Shown: positions 1-9,238 of the stretch, piece by piece | How the letters are laid out: each line of letters starts with the position of its first letter | Numbering within the stretch: the stretch's first letter is position 1 | DNA from: Algoriphagus aquimarinus | GTDB taxonomy: Bacteria > Bacteroidota > Bacteroidia > Cytophagales > Cyclobacteriaceae | Assembly (NCBI RefSeq): GCF_900112005.1 | Contig: NZ_FOKK01000003.1 | Coordinates: forward strand, 332,126-396,125 | Direction of reading: 5' to 3' | DNA: 64,000 bases | Notes under the pieces: generated by a model | What the model saw: the letters and a program-made list of their open reading frames with translations, nothing else | Told to the model about the DNA's origin: nothing | Databases searched by the model: none | Translations under genes and position numbers: made by a program

Positions 1-50
1 TGATGGCGCAGCTGAAAGCAAGTTTGGAAAAACGTAAAAAAGCTTCCTGA
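1..50 (+). CDS. ku: C-terminal end of a probable Ku DNA end-binding protein (partial)
   Basis: Only the last 15 codons are in the window (codons begin at base 3): MAQLKASLEKRKKAS then TGA at 48-50. Bacterial Ku proteins often end in a Lys-rich helix of this kind. The stop overlaps the ATG of ligD at 50-52, the usual translational coupling of ku and ligD. The identification rests mainly on this neighbour, because too little sequence is present to recognise a domain. Confidence 0.5.
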   Translation, partial: MAQLKASLEKRKKAS

Positions 51-2476
51 TGGCTCTTGAGGAGTATAATAAGAAACGGGATTTTAAGAATACTAATGAA
101 CCTTTGGGAGAGTTGGCTCTACAGACTGGGGAACTTCGGTTTGTGGTGCAGCGTCATGATGCAAGCCATTTGCATTTTGATCTCAGGTTGGAAATGGATG
201 GAGTTCTCAAAAGCTGGGCTGTGCCCAAAGGCCCGTCACTGAATCCTGGAGATAAAAGATTGGCTGTGCAAACAGAGGATCACCCCTTGAAATACTTGGA
301 CTTCCATGGCACAATTCCCAAGGGGAATTATGGTGCTGGGGAAATGACCATATGGGATTCAGGGACCTACGTTCCCATGTCGGATAAAAAAAATGCTGAG
401 CTCAGCATGTTAAAAGATGGAGATCTGAAGCTGACTTTTTTTGGAACCAAGTTGAGAGGAAATTTTGCTTTGGTGAGGACGAAATTTGAAGGGAAACAGC
501 CCAACTGGCTATTGATCAAAAAGAAGGATGAATTTGCAACAGATTTGGAATATGATGCCAATCTCCATCTTAACGAAAACGCGGTAGAAGACCAAAAATC
601 TAAGCTCTCCAAAAATATTTCCCTTAAACATCAAGTATCGCCCATGTTGGCTACAAGCAGCAAGGATCTCAAGTTTAGCACTTCCAAGAATTGGCTATAC
701 GAGATCAAATGGGATGGGTATAGGATGATTTGCAATCACTCTTCGAGAAGTACTTCTCTCTATTCCCGAAATGGAGTAGATTACTCTGCAACTTTTCCTG
801 ACTTGATTACTAGCTTAAAACAGCTTCCCAAAGACGCCATACTTGATGGAGAGGTAGTAAGTTTGGACAAGGAGGGTATATCTAAATTCCAATGGCTTCA
901 GCATTACGGAGAAGAGCCAAAGGGTGATCTGATGTATATAGTCTTTGACCTGCTTTACCTAGATGGCCATAGCATTATTCACCTCAAGCTGGAAGAACGT
1001 AAGGAATTATTGGAGGCTTTGGTCGAGGATATTTCTCATGTTCGTTATAGTGAACATTTAGTAGGGGGCGGGAAGGCTTTTTTCGAAGAAGCGAAGGCAA
1101 AAGGTTTGGAAGGAATCATCGGAAAAAAGGCTGATTCAATCTATTATCCTGGGGCTCGATCAGAAGATTGGGTCAAGTTCAAAACGCAGGAAAGTTTGGA
1201 AACAATTATCTGTGGCTTCACCCAATCGGAAAATCGACCTTTTGGATCCTTGATTTTAGGGTTGCATCGCAACAACGAATTGCAGTATATAGGTAACTGC
1301 GGTACAGGTTTTTCAATAGCTCTGCAAAAGAAGCTAGTTTCTCAGTTTAAGAAAATTAAGCAGCCTAAATCCCCGTTTTTGGAGAAAATTAATCTTAATG
1401 GAAGAGAACCAAAGTGGCTTAATCCTATCCTAGTGGCTGAAGTGATTTTCGCCGAATGGACAGAAAATAATAGACTTCGTCAACCGGTATTTAAAGGGTT
1501 AAGAAAGGATAAATTTCCACAAGAACTAACAATTGAGAGTAGCGGTGCATCAACGAAATCAAGGGCCAGTTTAAAAGATTCATTGAAAATTGACGGGATT
1601 GATGTTCATATAACAAACTTAGAAAAACCACTTTGGCCTAAAGAGGGAATCACCAAATATGATTTGATTGACTATTACCTAGCGGTTTCTAAATATATTT
1701 TACCTTTTCTAAAAGATCGTCCTCAAAATCTCCATCGTCATCCCAATGGAATAGATAAAGATGGATTTTATCAAAAAGACACACCTGAAGGCTATCCGGA
1801 TTGGATAAATACTACTAATATTTATTCTGAGTCCTCAGAGAAAGATATCGATTACATGCTTTGTCAAAATGAGGCCACATTGATCTATATGGCGAACCTA
1901 GGTTGCATTGAGATTAACCCTTGGAATGCAAGAGTCAGTTCACTTGATAAGCCTGACTATATCGTGATTGATCTAGATCCTTCTGAAAAAAATGATTTTA
2001 AGCAAGTAGTAGAAGTTGCGCAGGCATTTCATCAATTGTTAGATACGATTCAAATTGAAGGCTATTGTAAAACCTCGGGTTCCAGTGGTCTTCATATTTA
2101 CATACCTCTAGGCGCAAAATATACATTTGAGGAAGGAAGGGATTTTTGCAAGCTGTTGTGTACTATCATACAAGAGCAGCTACCGAAACTGACCACCATG
2201 GAAAGGTCTCTAAAAGCTAGGAAAGGCAGGATTTATCTAGACTACCTTCAGAACCGCTCTGGTCAAACGCTTGCATCAATTTACTGTGTTCGTCCGAAGC
2301 CTGGAGCTACGGTGTCCACGCCTTTATTGTGGAAGGAAGTGAATAATAAATTGGATAAAAATGAATTTACAATTTTCACTGTGAGGGATAGAGTGAAAAA
2401 ATATCCAGACCTTTTTAAGGAAGTTCTTGGTAAGGGAATCAGTATAGAGAAAGCGCTAGAAAAGCTAGATGAGTAG
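50..2476 (+). CDS. ligD: ATP-dependent DNA ligase LigD (PE-LIG-POL)
   Basis: Multidomain enzyme of bacterial non-homologous end joining; it trims, fills and seals double-strand breaks held by Ku. Domain order is a 3'-phosphoesterase domain at about 20-160 (RHDASHLHFDLRLE, His36/Asp37/His42/Asp44), an ATP ligase domain at about 195-510 with the adenylation lysine K220 in EIKWDGYR, and an AEP polymerase/primase domain at about 525-800 (YIVIDLDP metal aspartates, SGSSGLHIYIPL). PE-LIG-POL differs from the mycobacterial POL-PE-LIG order but occurs in other LigD proteins. At 808 aa it is full length. The ATG overlaps the stop of the upstream ku-like frame, so the two form an operon. Confidence 0.95.
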   Translation: MALEEYNKKRDFKNTNEPLGELALQTGELRFVVQRHDASHLHFDLRLEMDGVLKSWAVPKGPSLNPGDKRLAVQTEDHPLKYLDFHGTIPKGNYGAGEMTIWDSGTYVPMSDKKNAELSMLKDGDLKLTFFGTKLRGNFALVRTKFEGKQPNWLLIKKKDEFATDLEYDANLHLNENAVEDQKSKLSKNISLKHQVSPMLATSSKDLKFSTSKNWLYEIKWDGYRMICNHSSRSTSLYSRNGVDYSATFPDLITSLKQLPKDAILDGEVVSLDKEGISKFQWLQHYGEEPKGDLMYIVFDLLYLDGHSIIHLKLEERKELLEALVEDISHVRYSEHLVGGGKAFFEEAKAKGLEGIIGKKADSIYYPGARSEDWVKFKTQESLETIICGFTQSENRPFGSLILGLHRNNELQYIGNCGTGFSIALQKKLVSQFKKIKQPKSPFLEKINLNGREPKWLNPILVAEVIFAEWTENNRLRQPVFKGLRKDKFPQELTIESSGASTKSRASLKDSLKIDGIDVHITNLEKPLWPKEGITKYDLIDYYLAVSKYILPFLKDRPQNLHRHPNGIDKDGFYQKDTPEGYPDWINTTNIYSESSEKDIDYMLCQNEATLIYMANLGCIEINPWNARVSSLDKPDYIVIDLDPSEKNDFKQVVEVAQAFHQLLDTIQIEGYCKTSGSSGLHIYIPLGAKYTFEEGRDFCKLLCTIIQEQLPKLTTMERSLKARKGRIYLDYLQNRSGQTLASIYCVRPKPGATVSTPLLWKEVNNKLDKNEFTIFTVRDRVKKYPDLFKEVLGKGISIEKALEKLDE

Positions 2477-2920
2477 CGAAAGTAGCTATCTCATTATAAT
2501 GGCCTAAGCTCGATTAGGTGTGCAGCTCTTAGTTCTGGAGTATTTTTCTTTTTCACTATGATAGTATTATGAGAGAACTATAAAATCTTTATGAGAATAG
2601 ATTTTCGTCCTCATTATGAGGAATAATTTATTCACTTTTGAAAAATTAGAAAATACTGTTTTCATAAATTTTGCTTTCTCTTTATAAAGATTAGGTGAAA
2701 GCAAAAGTTAAATTAATAGCCTCTTTTCTCTATGTTAAATGCCGATATACGCCTATTTCCTTAATTAGGCCATTTTTACTTTTGCTGTTCTGGTTTTGGG
2801 TTCCTTGTGAATACTGGTAATTCTCATTTCAGCTGAACGTACGTTTTTTGAAAAACCTGCATGATTTGCTTGGAATGTTTTTAGTGTGATTTGAACACAC
2901 AACCACTAAATCATTTCATT
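2477..2920. other. Intergenic region upstream of katE with nested inverted repeats
   Basis: No convincing gene was found in 444 bases. It holds an odd palindrome CCTCATTATGAGG (2609-2621), a perfect 10-bp inverted repeat TTTTGCTTTC (2669-2678) / GAAAGCAAAA (2697-2706) whose loop contains the self-complementary TCTTTATAAAGA (2679-2690), and a -7-like TACTTTTG at 2777-2784. The inverted repeat could be a regulatory site for the catalase or a terminator for ligD, but no T-tract follows it. Confidence 0.6.
2777..2784 (+). promoter_or_regulatory. Possible Bacteroidota -7 promoter element upstream of katE
   Basis: TACTTTTG matches the consensus TANNTTTG exactly. No TTTG lies at the usual -33 distance, only TATT/TTTC around 2754-2759. 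Use of this element would give a leader of about 130 bases before the chosen ATG at 2921. Confidence 0.3.
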
Positions 2921-5062
2921 ATGACTGAAAAAGAAAAAGCTGAAGAAAAAGGTAAGAATCCAAAAATCGATGACCTCTACATGAACACAGAAGATGGAAG
3001 TGGAGAGGCGATGACGACTAATCAAGGTTTGAAGATCAATGACGATCAGAATTCTCTGACTGCGGGAGAGAGGGGGCCGACACTTTTGGAGGATTTTCAT
3101 TTCCGTGAGAAAATGACGCACTTCGATCACGAGCGAATTCCTGAAAGAATCGTCCATGCACGAGGAGCGGGTGCACATGGTTACTTTGAATCATATGGAG
3201 ATTTGTCTGAGTTTACTAAGGCTGGATTTTTAGGTAAAAAAGGTAAGAAAACTCCTGTTTTTACAAGATTTAGTACGGTAGCTGGCTTTAAAGGATCCAC
3301 TGATTTGGCGCGAGATGTAAGAGGATTTGCTGTCAAATTCTACACCGAAGAGGGGATTTATGATCTGGTGGGTAATAATATGCCTGTGTTTTTTATTCAG
3401 GATGCGATGAAATTTCCCGACTTGATCCATGCTGTGAAGCCAGAGCAACATAATGAAATCCCACAAGCAGCATCCGCTCATGATACGTTTTGGGATTTTA
3501 TCTCACTGATGCCGGAGAGTATGCATATGGTCATGTGGGCTATGAGTGACAGAGCTATTCCTCGAAGTTTAAGTATGATGGAAGGTTTTGGAGTCCATAC
3601 CTACAGATTTGTAAATGCGCAAGGTGAATCGTTTTTCGTAAAATTCCACTGGAAGCCTGTCGCAGGAACTTACTCTGTCACCTGGGATGAAGCTCAAAAA
3701 ATCTCAGGACAAGATCCTGATTTTCATAGAAGAGATCTGTGGAACGCTATAGAAAATGGCAATTTTCCAGAGTGGGAATTCGGTGTTCAGATCGTAGAAG
3801 AAAAAGACGAACATAAATTCGATTTTGATTTATTAGATCCAACCAAGCTGATTCCCGAAGAATTAGTGCCGGTTAAACTAATTGGTAAAATGGTGTTGGA
3901 TAGAAATCCTGACAATTTCTTCGCAGAGACTGAGCAAGTTGCTTTTCATCCTGGGCATGTAGTTCCAGGTATTGATTTTACCAATGATCCTCTACTTCAA
4001 GGTAGGTTGTTTTCCTATACCGATACACAGCTGTCAAGGCTGGGTGGTCCTAATTTCCACGAAATTCCTATTAACAGATCTATCGCGCCAGTGCATAACA
4101 ATCAGCGCGGGGGTATCTCTCGACAAACGATTAATAAAGGACAAAGCAGCTATCATCCGAATAGCATAGGTGGTGGATGTCCATTTCAAGCTAAGATGGC
4201 AGAAGGAGGATTCACTTCTCATCATGAAAGGATAGATGGGCATAAAATCAGAACGCGTAGTAGTAGCTTTTTGGATCATTTTAGTCAAGCAAAACTTTTC
4301 TTTGAAAGTCAGACTAAAGTGGAGCAGGAGCACATCGTGGAAGCACTACGTTTTGAACTTGGTAAAGTAATGACTGAGGATATTCGAATGAGAATGGTGG
4401 GAATGTTGAGTTATATCAATGATGATTTAGCCAAAGATGTCGCTGAAGGATTAGGTATCAAAGCTATTAACAAGCCAAAAGATCCTCTAAATCATAGCTT
4501 CCCAGCTGATGCAGATCCAAAGGACTATCAGCCAAAAGAAGTTAAGAAATCAATCGAAAAGTCTCCGAAATTGAGTTTGATGGCCTCGCCTGGCAAAGGC
4601 ATAAAAGGCCGAAGTATTGCTGTTCTCGCTGATGACGGAGTAGATGCTAAATCACTAGAGAGTTATAAAAAAGCTTTGACGCAAGAAGGTGCTGATGTCA
4701 AAATTATAAGCACTCATTCTGGGTCAATCAACGATAGTAATGGTAATTCTATTAAAGTTGACCATAGTTTCTTGACGACGGCCTCTGTTTTATTTGACGC
4801 TGTTTTTGTGCCAGAAGGAGTGAAAAGTGTAGACACATTACATAAAAACCCGGACGCAATTAGGTTTGTAGATGAATCATATAAGCACTATAAATTTATT
4901 GCAATTAATGGCGACGCCGAACAAGTCTGGGATATGACCTATGCTTCAAGGAATCCTAAGCCAAAAGGGGTTTTGTTTAATCAAGATCCAAAGGCGTTTA
5001 TAGATGCTGTTTCCCAACATAGAATCTGGGAAAGAGAAGATGCTAAAAGAATTCCTGTTTAA
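2921..5062 (+). CDS. katE: Large-subunit catalase (KatE/HPII type)
   Basis: Cytoplasmic haem catalase that dismutates hydrogen peroxide. The core has catalytic His79 in [14 protein letters not shown], and the proximal haem ligand Tyr366 in [14 protein letters not shown]. Residues from about 560 to the end form the flavodoxin/DJ-1-like C-terminal domain found only in large (HPII) catalases ([20 protein letters not shown]). At 713 aa it fits that subclass. The frame extends upstream to a TTG at 2891, but the ATG at 2921 gives the usual hydrophilic N-terminus ([10 protein letters not shown]) and is preferred. A strong hairpin terminator follows at 5071-5104. Confidence 0.95.
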   Translation: MTEKEKAEEKGKNPKIDDLYMNTEDGSGEAMTTNQGLKINDDQNSLTAGERGPTLLEDFHFREKMTHFDHERIPERIVHARGAGAHGYFESYGDLSEFTKAGFLGKKGKKTPVFTRFSTVAGFKGSTDLARDVRGFAVKFYTEEGIYDLVGNNMPVFFIQDAMKFPDLIHAVKPEQHNEIPQAASAHDTFWDFISLMPESMHMVMWAMSDRAIPRSLSMMEGFGVHTYRFVNAQGESFFVKFHWKPVAGTYSVTWDEAQKISGQDPDFHRRDLWNAIENGNFPEWEFGVQIVEEKDEHKFDFDLLDPTKLIPEELVPVKLIGKMVLDRNPDNFFAETEQVAFHPGHVVPGIDFTNDPLLQGRLFSYTDTQLSRLGGPNFHEIPINRSIAPVHNNQRGGISRQTINKGQSSYHPNSIGGGCPFQAKMAEGGFTSHHERIDGHKIRTRSSSFLDHFSQAKLFFESQTKVEQEHIVEALRFELGKVMTEDIRMRMVGMLSYINDDLAKDVAEGLGIKAINKPKDPLNHSFPADADPKDYQPKEVKKSIEKSPKLSLMASPGKGIKGRSIAVLADDGVDAKSLESYKKALTQEGADVKIISTHSGSINDSNGNSIKVDHSFLTTASVLFDAVFVPEGVKSVDTLHKNPDAIRFVDESYKHYKFIAINGDAEQVWDMTYASRNPKPKGVLFNQDPKAFIDAVSQHRIWEREDAKRIPV

Positions 5063-5070
5063 ACCTTTAG

Positions 5071-5104
5071 GGGCAAAATCAGCAGTTTGATTTTGCCCTT
5101 TTTT
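5071..5104 (+). terminator. Rho-independent terminator after katE
   Basis: Perfect 11-bp stem GGGCAAAATCA (5071-5081) / TGATTTTGCCC (5088-5098), 6-nt loop, then a T6 run. It separates katE from the next gene, which starts only 13 bases later. Confidence 0.85.
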
Positions 5105-5116
5105 CAATTCAAATGA

Positions 5117-5617
5117 ATGGATAGTAGACATTTCTTAATAACAGTACTTTCTGGAGTTATCGGTACCATAGCCATGACGCTGTTTATGTATTTGTATTCC
5201 TACGTAAGCAGCAATTTTACTAAGGTGATTCATATTCTAGGAAATATGCTCATTGGAGAGCGTAACTATTATTCTCCCAATAAGAAAGCATTCATTGTAG
5301 GTACCATAGCCCATTTCGGAGTAGGAGTGCTATTTTCCTTTGGCTATTTCTTGCTATGGAATTGGGGTGTATTCAAAATTAACTTGCAAGACTCCATCCT
5401 GATTGGAGCAGTCAGCGGAGTAATTGCCATAGTTGTGTGGAAAGCTTATCTTTCAGTCCATTCCAATCCACCTCAACTCTCTCAATTCCATTATTTCCTA
5501 GCTTTATTTTTAGCTCATATCGTTTTCGGCCTTGTTAGCGTGAATCTGTTTCATCAGATTATTGAAAACCCTGAGTTATGGTACCAACTTCAGGAAGACG
5601 CTAAACTTACCCAATGA
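5117..5617 (+). CDS. Four-helix integral membrane protein of unknown function
   Basis: 166-aa protein with four likely membrane segments at about 6-30, 58-86, 93-114 and 124-145, and no recognised catalytic motif. I do not recognise the family. The ATG at 5117 is chosen because the nearby ATG at 5113 runs into a stop after three codons. Its TGA overlaps the ATG of the M23 peptidase gene (5614), so the two are probably translated together, and it may have a role in the cell envelope. Confidence 0.75.
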   Translation: MDSRHFLITVLSGVIGTIAMTLFMYLYSYVSSNFTKVIHILGNMLIGERNYYSPNKKAFIVGTIAHFGVGVLFSFGYFLLWNWGVFKINLQDSILIGAVSGVIAIVVWKAYLSVHSNPPQLSQFHYFLALFLAHIVFGLVSVNLFHQIIENPELWYQLQEDAKLTQ

Positions 5618-6900
5618 AATCATTAAAACTCATTATCGCCCTAGGTGTTAGTTTGGTCATTCTGATTGCCTCTTGCAATACTAAATCGTTGAGAATTTTT
5701 AAATCAAGTTCAGCAAGAACCCAGTATCTCAATACACTTAAGAATTCAGGTATTGGCACAACTAAAATTGGCGAGGAATGGAAAAACTCAGCTTCTATGG
5801 CTCTAGGAAATGCGTCCGAGCTAGAAATCCCCTTTGCCATCCAAGGCAGTTTCAGGTCCAAAAGCATAGAGGCGAAAGCGTGGAAAATTCAGTTAGAACA
5901 AGGCGCATCGATTACTATCCTAGTCAACTGGCAAGCAAATGACAGCAGTCAGTTATTTGTGGATTTATTAGAAGGAGTTGAAGGGAAGGAACTAGAATCC
6001 TATACGATACAAAATGATTCGTTGCAGTTTGAAGCTGATAAAACAGGATATTATATGCTTCGTATTCAGCCTGAACTACTTGGAGAAGGCAACTTTCAAG
6101 TCAGAATTAGTGGCACTGAAACTTATGCGGTTTTTCCAGTGCAGGGCAAAAATATTAAAGCAATTCAAAGCGTGTGGGGTGATGAGCGTGATGGAGGAAG
6201 CAGATCCCATGAGGGAGTGGATATTTTCGCAACACGCGGTACCCCGGTACTTAGCCCTGTTGCAGGCGTGGTCACAGCAGTACGAGATCGTGGGTTGGGA
6301 GGGAAGCAGGTTTGGTTGAGAGATCCTGAACGCGACTGGAATCTTTATTTTGCACATTTGGATAGTCAGCTAGTGAGTAATTTGCAGCGGGTAAATCCAG
6401 GCGATACGTTGGGATTGGTTGGGAATACCGGAAATGCCAAGACCACCGCTCCGCATTTACATTTTGGCATTTATCAAAATGGAGCGATTAATCCTTTTCC
6501 TGCCATCAAAAATAATTTTGAAAGAGCTCCAGAACTTGCAGATCAGCAATTGCCTCAGCTGATGCAAGTCAATACTTCTCAGGCAAATATGAGAAGCAAA
6601 CCAACTGTAAAGTCTGAAGTGGTTTCTAACTTGAAATTGAATACGCCTGTTTTTATTAAAGCTGCGACTTCTGATTGGTTTCAGATTCAAACTGCTGATG
6701 GAAGTATTGGGTTCTTATCCAAAAAGCTGCTCTCAAGAGTTGATTCGATTACGTTAGATGCTAAATCAATTTATGCGTATACAACTCCTTTGGAAGTTGA
6801 TAGCATTTGTGTTGACTTAGAACAGTTTCATCAAATCGGTTTGGTACAAGGACTTAAGATGATCAGAGATCAGGATGGTAACGTCCTTTATTTGCCTTGA
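5614..6900 (+). CDS. M23 family metallopeptidase lipoprotein with SH3-like domain
   Basis: Likely cell-wall endopeptidase of the lysostaphin/LytM type. A signal peptide ends in the lipobox LIAS-C21, giving a lipid-anchored periplasmic or outer-membrane protein. The peptidase domain at about 190-300 keeps the zinc ligands H199, D203 (SHEGVDIF) and H283, with H281, in PHLHFGIY, so it should be active. Residues about 316-375 (SQANMRSKPTVKSEVVSNLK onward) resemble a bacterial SH3 domain for peptidoglycan binding. Residues 30-170 form an unassigned beta-rich region. The start overlaps the upstream membrane-protein gene. Confidence 0.9.
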   Translation: MKSLKLIIALGVSLVILIASCNTKSLRIFKSSSARTQYLNTLKNSGIGTTKIGEEWKNSASMALGNASELEIPFAIQGSFRSKSIEAKAWKIQLEQGASITILVNWQANDSSQLFVDLLEGVEGKELESYTIQNDSLQFEADKTGYYMLRIQPELLGEGNFQVRISGTETYAVFPVQGKNIKAIQSVWGDERDGGSRSHEGVDIFATRGTPVLSPVAGVVTAVRDRGLGGKQVWLRDPERDWNLYFAHLDSQLVSNLQRVNPGDTLGLVGNTGNAKTTAPHLHFGIYQNGAINPFPAIKNNFERAPELADQQLPQLMQVNTSQANMRSKPTVKSEVVSNLKLNTPVFIKAATSDWFQIQTADGSIGFLSKKLLSRVDSITLDAKSIYAYTTPLEVDSICVDLEQFHQIGLVQGLKMIRDQDGNVLYLP

Positions 6901-7456
6901 TCATTTTTTATGGCAGAGATTCTGTCCTGTTCGAACTAGAAGTTCAAAATCAGATCTGGCCTGGGTATTACCTAGTAGAAGAAATTTATGGGATAAAGTA
7001 TTCTTCCAAAAAATCAGAAAAGGGTTCCTGTATAACTAGAAGCGCTATTGTTGAATTAAGGTTTTGGAAGGAAATTACGTGAGTACTGATCCATGGCCAG
7101 GAAAGGCATCAACTGATGATTACCAGTTGGGAGGTAATTGGTATAGTGACTCGATAGAAGCTGCACTGTTTATAAAAGATCAGCAAGGGGCCAAGACTAT
7201 TTCCAAATACAAAAAAGAGTTTTTATTGGATTGGGCAGAAAGATGGAAGTGGCTGGGAAATAGTTTGACTATCCGTATCAATGCCGATAATCTTATTCTT
7301 TGGCGGGAACCGGAAATCTGTGAATCTTGCTATATCCTTCAATTTTAGACTATATTTTTTCTCTGAATAATTCAGCAGGTATGCAATCTTGAGTTTGTTA
7401 GATACTTCTAATTCCCTTATGTTCATATATCAATAAACCCAGAATCAATAAACAAT
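6901..7456. other. Gene-poor region, possibly holding a gene remnant
   Basis: No well-supported gene in about 556 bases. Two overlapping plus-strand frames, 6897-7082 and 7064-7348, both open only at TTG codons. The second encodes a plausible-looking 94-aa sequence (STDPWPGKASTDDYQLGG near its start, ending ICESCYILQF) with no signal or family I recognise. They could be pieces of one decayed gene, but I cannot show that. Nothing else is visible. Confidence 0.35.
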
Positions 7457-8659
7457 ATGAACTTTAATAGGAATCTTTTTCTAGTCGCTGGAATCATCTT
7501 TTTGCAATCTTGTGATTCGTCAACACATTCTGAATCAGCCAATTCTGATCAGGAAATTAAAGTGACGGCTGAGCAGTTGGACAAGCTAGGGATTACGAAT
7601 GGAGAGCATTTGAGTGCTGCTTCAAAGCGTGCTTTGAATTGGCCAAATATTGGAAACGAATGGTTTTTGGAGTTTTCGGATTTGAAACCTTTGAAAGGCG
7701 ACCTTGCCTATGAAGAAGGAGTGGTACGTCGCGATCCAAGTGCGATGATTTTCGAAAATGGCAAATACTACGTTTGGTATAGCAAGAGTGTAGGAGCTAC
7801 CGATGGATTTGCAGGAGATATAGAGAAGGATAAAGTATTTCCCTGGGACAGGTGCGATATCTGGTATGCTACTTCAGAAGATGGGTGGACTTGGAAAGAA
7901 GAAGGTATGGCTGTGGGAAGAGGAGCGGCAGGAGCCTATGACGATCGATCTGTATTCACAGTGGAAATAATGAAGCATGAAGATAAATACTACCTGTCTT
8001 ACCAGACTGTCAAGTCGCCTTATACAGTTCGAGTTAAAAATCAGATCGGCTTAGCTTGGGCTGATTCGCCGAATGGCCCTTGGACAAAAAGCGTGGAACC
8101 AATCCTTAGCCCGGCTGATAATGGCATCTGGAAAGGTGAGGAGCAAGATCGATTTGCCGTAGAGAAGAAAGGTGATTTTGACAGTCACAAAGTTCATGAC
8201 CCATGCATTGTTCCCTACAATGGGAAATTCTACCTCTACTATAAGGGTGAGCAAATGGGCGAAGAAATCACTTTTGGAGGTCGTCAGATTAGGCATGGAG
8301 TTGCCGTCGCTGATAATCCATTGGGTCCCTATGTCAAATCCGAGTTTAATCCAATAAGTAATAGCGGCCACGAAATCTGCGTTTGGCCTTACAATGGAGG
8401 AATAGCGTCGTTGATCACTACAGATGGCCCGGAGAAAAATACAATTCAATGGTCTCCAGATGGGATCAATTTTGAAATCATGTCCTCCATCAAAGGGGCT
8501 CCACATGCAATTGGACTGAACAGATATGCAGATACTGAAAAGGAGCCAACGGAAATCCTTAGATGGGGACTTTCACATATCTACAACAATTCAGACTATC
8601 AAAGTATTATGAGATTTTCCTCCAGAAAGATAACTTCACATAAAGCCAAGGGAGAATAG
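7457..8659 (+). CDS. GH117 family glycoside hydrolase lipoprotein (3,6-anhydro-alpha-L-galactosidase type)
   Basis: Lipoprotein (lipobox FLQS-C19) with a five-bladed-propeller hydrolase fold. GH117 enzymes cut the terminal alpha-1,3-linked 3,6-anhydro-L-galactose from neoagaro-oligosaccharides. Visible hallmarks are the N-terminal helical segment with SAASKR (53-58), the proposed base Asp93 in RRDPSAMIF, Asp248 in KVHDPC, and the unusual acid His305 beside Glu306 in [13 protein letters not shown]. At 400 aa it matches the family. Substrate is inferred from the family; related specificities are possible because no agarase or porphyranase gene lies nearby. It is the first gene of a three-gene polysaccharide island. 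Confidence 0.85.
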   Translation: MNFNRNLFLVAGIIFLQSCDSSTHSESANSDQEIKVTAEQLDKLGITNGEHLSAASKRALNWPNIGNEWFLEFSDLKPLKGDLAYEEGVVRRDPSAMIFENGKYYVWYSKSVGATDGFAGDIEKDKVFPWDRCDIWYATSEDGWTWKEEGMAVGRGAAGAYDDRSVFTVEIMKHEDKYYLSYQTVKSPYTVRVKNQIGLAWADSPNGPWTKSVEPILSPADNGIWKGEEQDRFAVEKKGDFDSHKVHDPCIVPYNGKFYLYYKGEQMGEEITFGGRQIRHGVAVADNPLGPYVKSEFNPISNSGHEICVWPYNGGIASLITTDGPEKNTIQWSPDGINFEIMSSIKGAPHAIGLNRYADTEKEPTEILRWGLSHIYNNSDYQSIMRFSSRKITSHKAKGE

Positions 8660-9238
8660 TATTACAATAAATGGGATAGATTTTTTAAGGATCAGATTGA
8701 TGTTTCAATTCATTTTTGATCGACTTCTTAGCGCTTTTGATGATGACTTATTGATTCAGTTGTAGCACAGGTCATTTTTGACCAATGTTTACTACCGTAT
8801 AGGACAGGATAGAAGTGTATACATATGGATATATTTTAGCTGTCAAACATTAAAATAACCTCCTTATTACGATCACGAAACTTAGCCAAATGAGTAGGGA
8901 TATCTGGCTGATGCTCCAAGTTTTAGATAGTAAATGGTTGTATAGAAGCAATTACTTCCCAAAACCAATGCTATATAGGGTCCCTTTTCCACTTACCATT
9001 TCCTTTCTATTTCGTGGGGCAGAAAGCAAAAAGATGTGGAAATGTGGACGAGCTCCTGTGGGTGATTTGAACGCCTTACAAATCTGATGATAATAGAAAT
9101 GTTAGCAGCTTTGACTGGGAGTTGAAATGGTGTCGTAAAAATAGAATAAGAAGTAAATGAAGCGGCTAAAAGCACTTCTGTGAGCTTTTTTCTAGTTTTA
9201 AACAGGTAGATATAGAAATTTAAAAAGATTAATGACCT
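8660..9238. other. Intergenic region between GH117 and sulfatase-GH78 genes
   Basis: No convincing coding sequence in about 579 bases; the longest frame (65 codons at 8890-9087) has no family resemblance. A weak hairpin AAAAGC (9168-9173) / GCTTTT (9184-9189) continues into a T-run about 50 bases before the sulfatase start and could be an attenuator. The sulfatase gene probably has its own promoter here, but no TANNTTTG match was found. Confidence 0.5.

Noticed and set aside
2884..2900. GTGTG-N7-CACAC just before the katE start as a Crp-like operator
   Set aside because: The spacing does not match the Crp/Fnr site and it lies within the likely leader; a chance repeat is more likely.
8890..9087. 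65-codon plus-strand frame in the GH117-sulfatase gap
   Set aside because: No family resemblance, no signal peptide, no promoter or ribosome-binding context, and no coupling to a neighbour.
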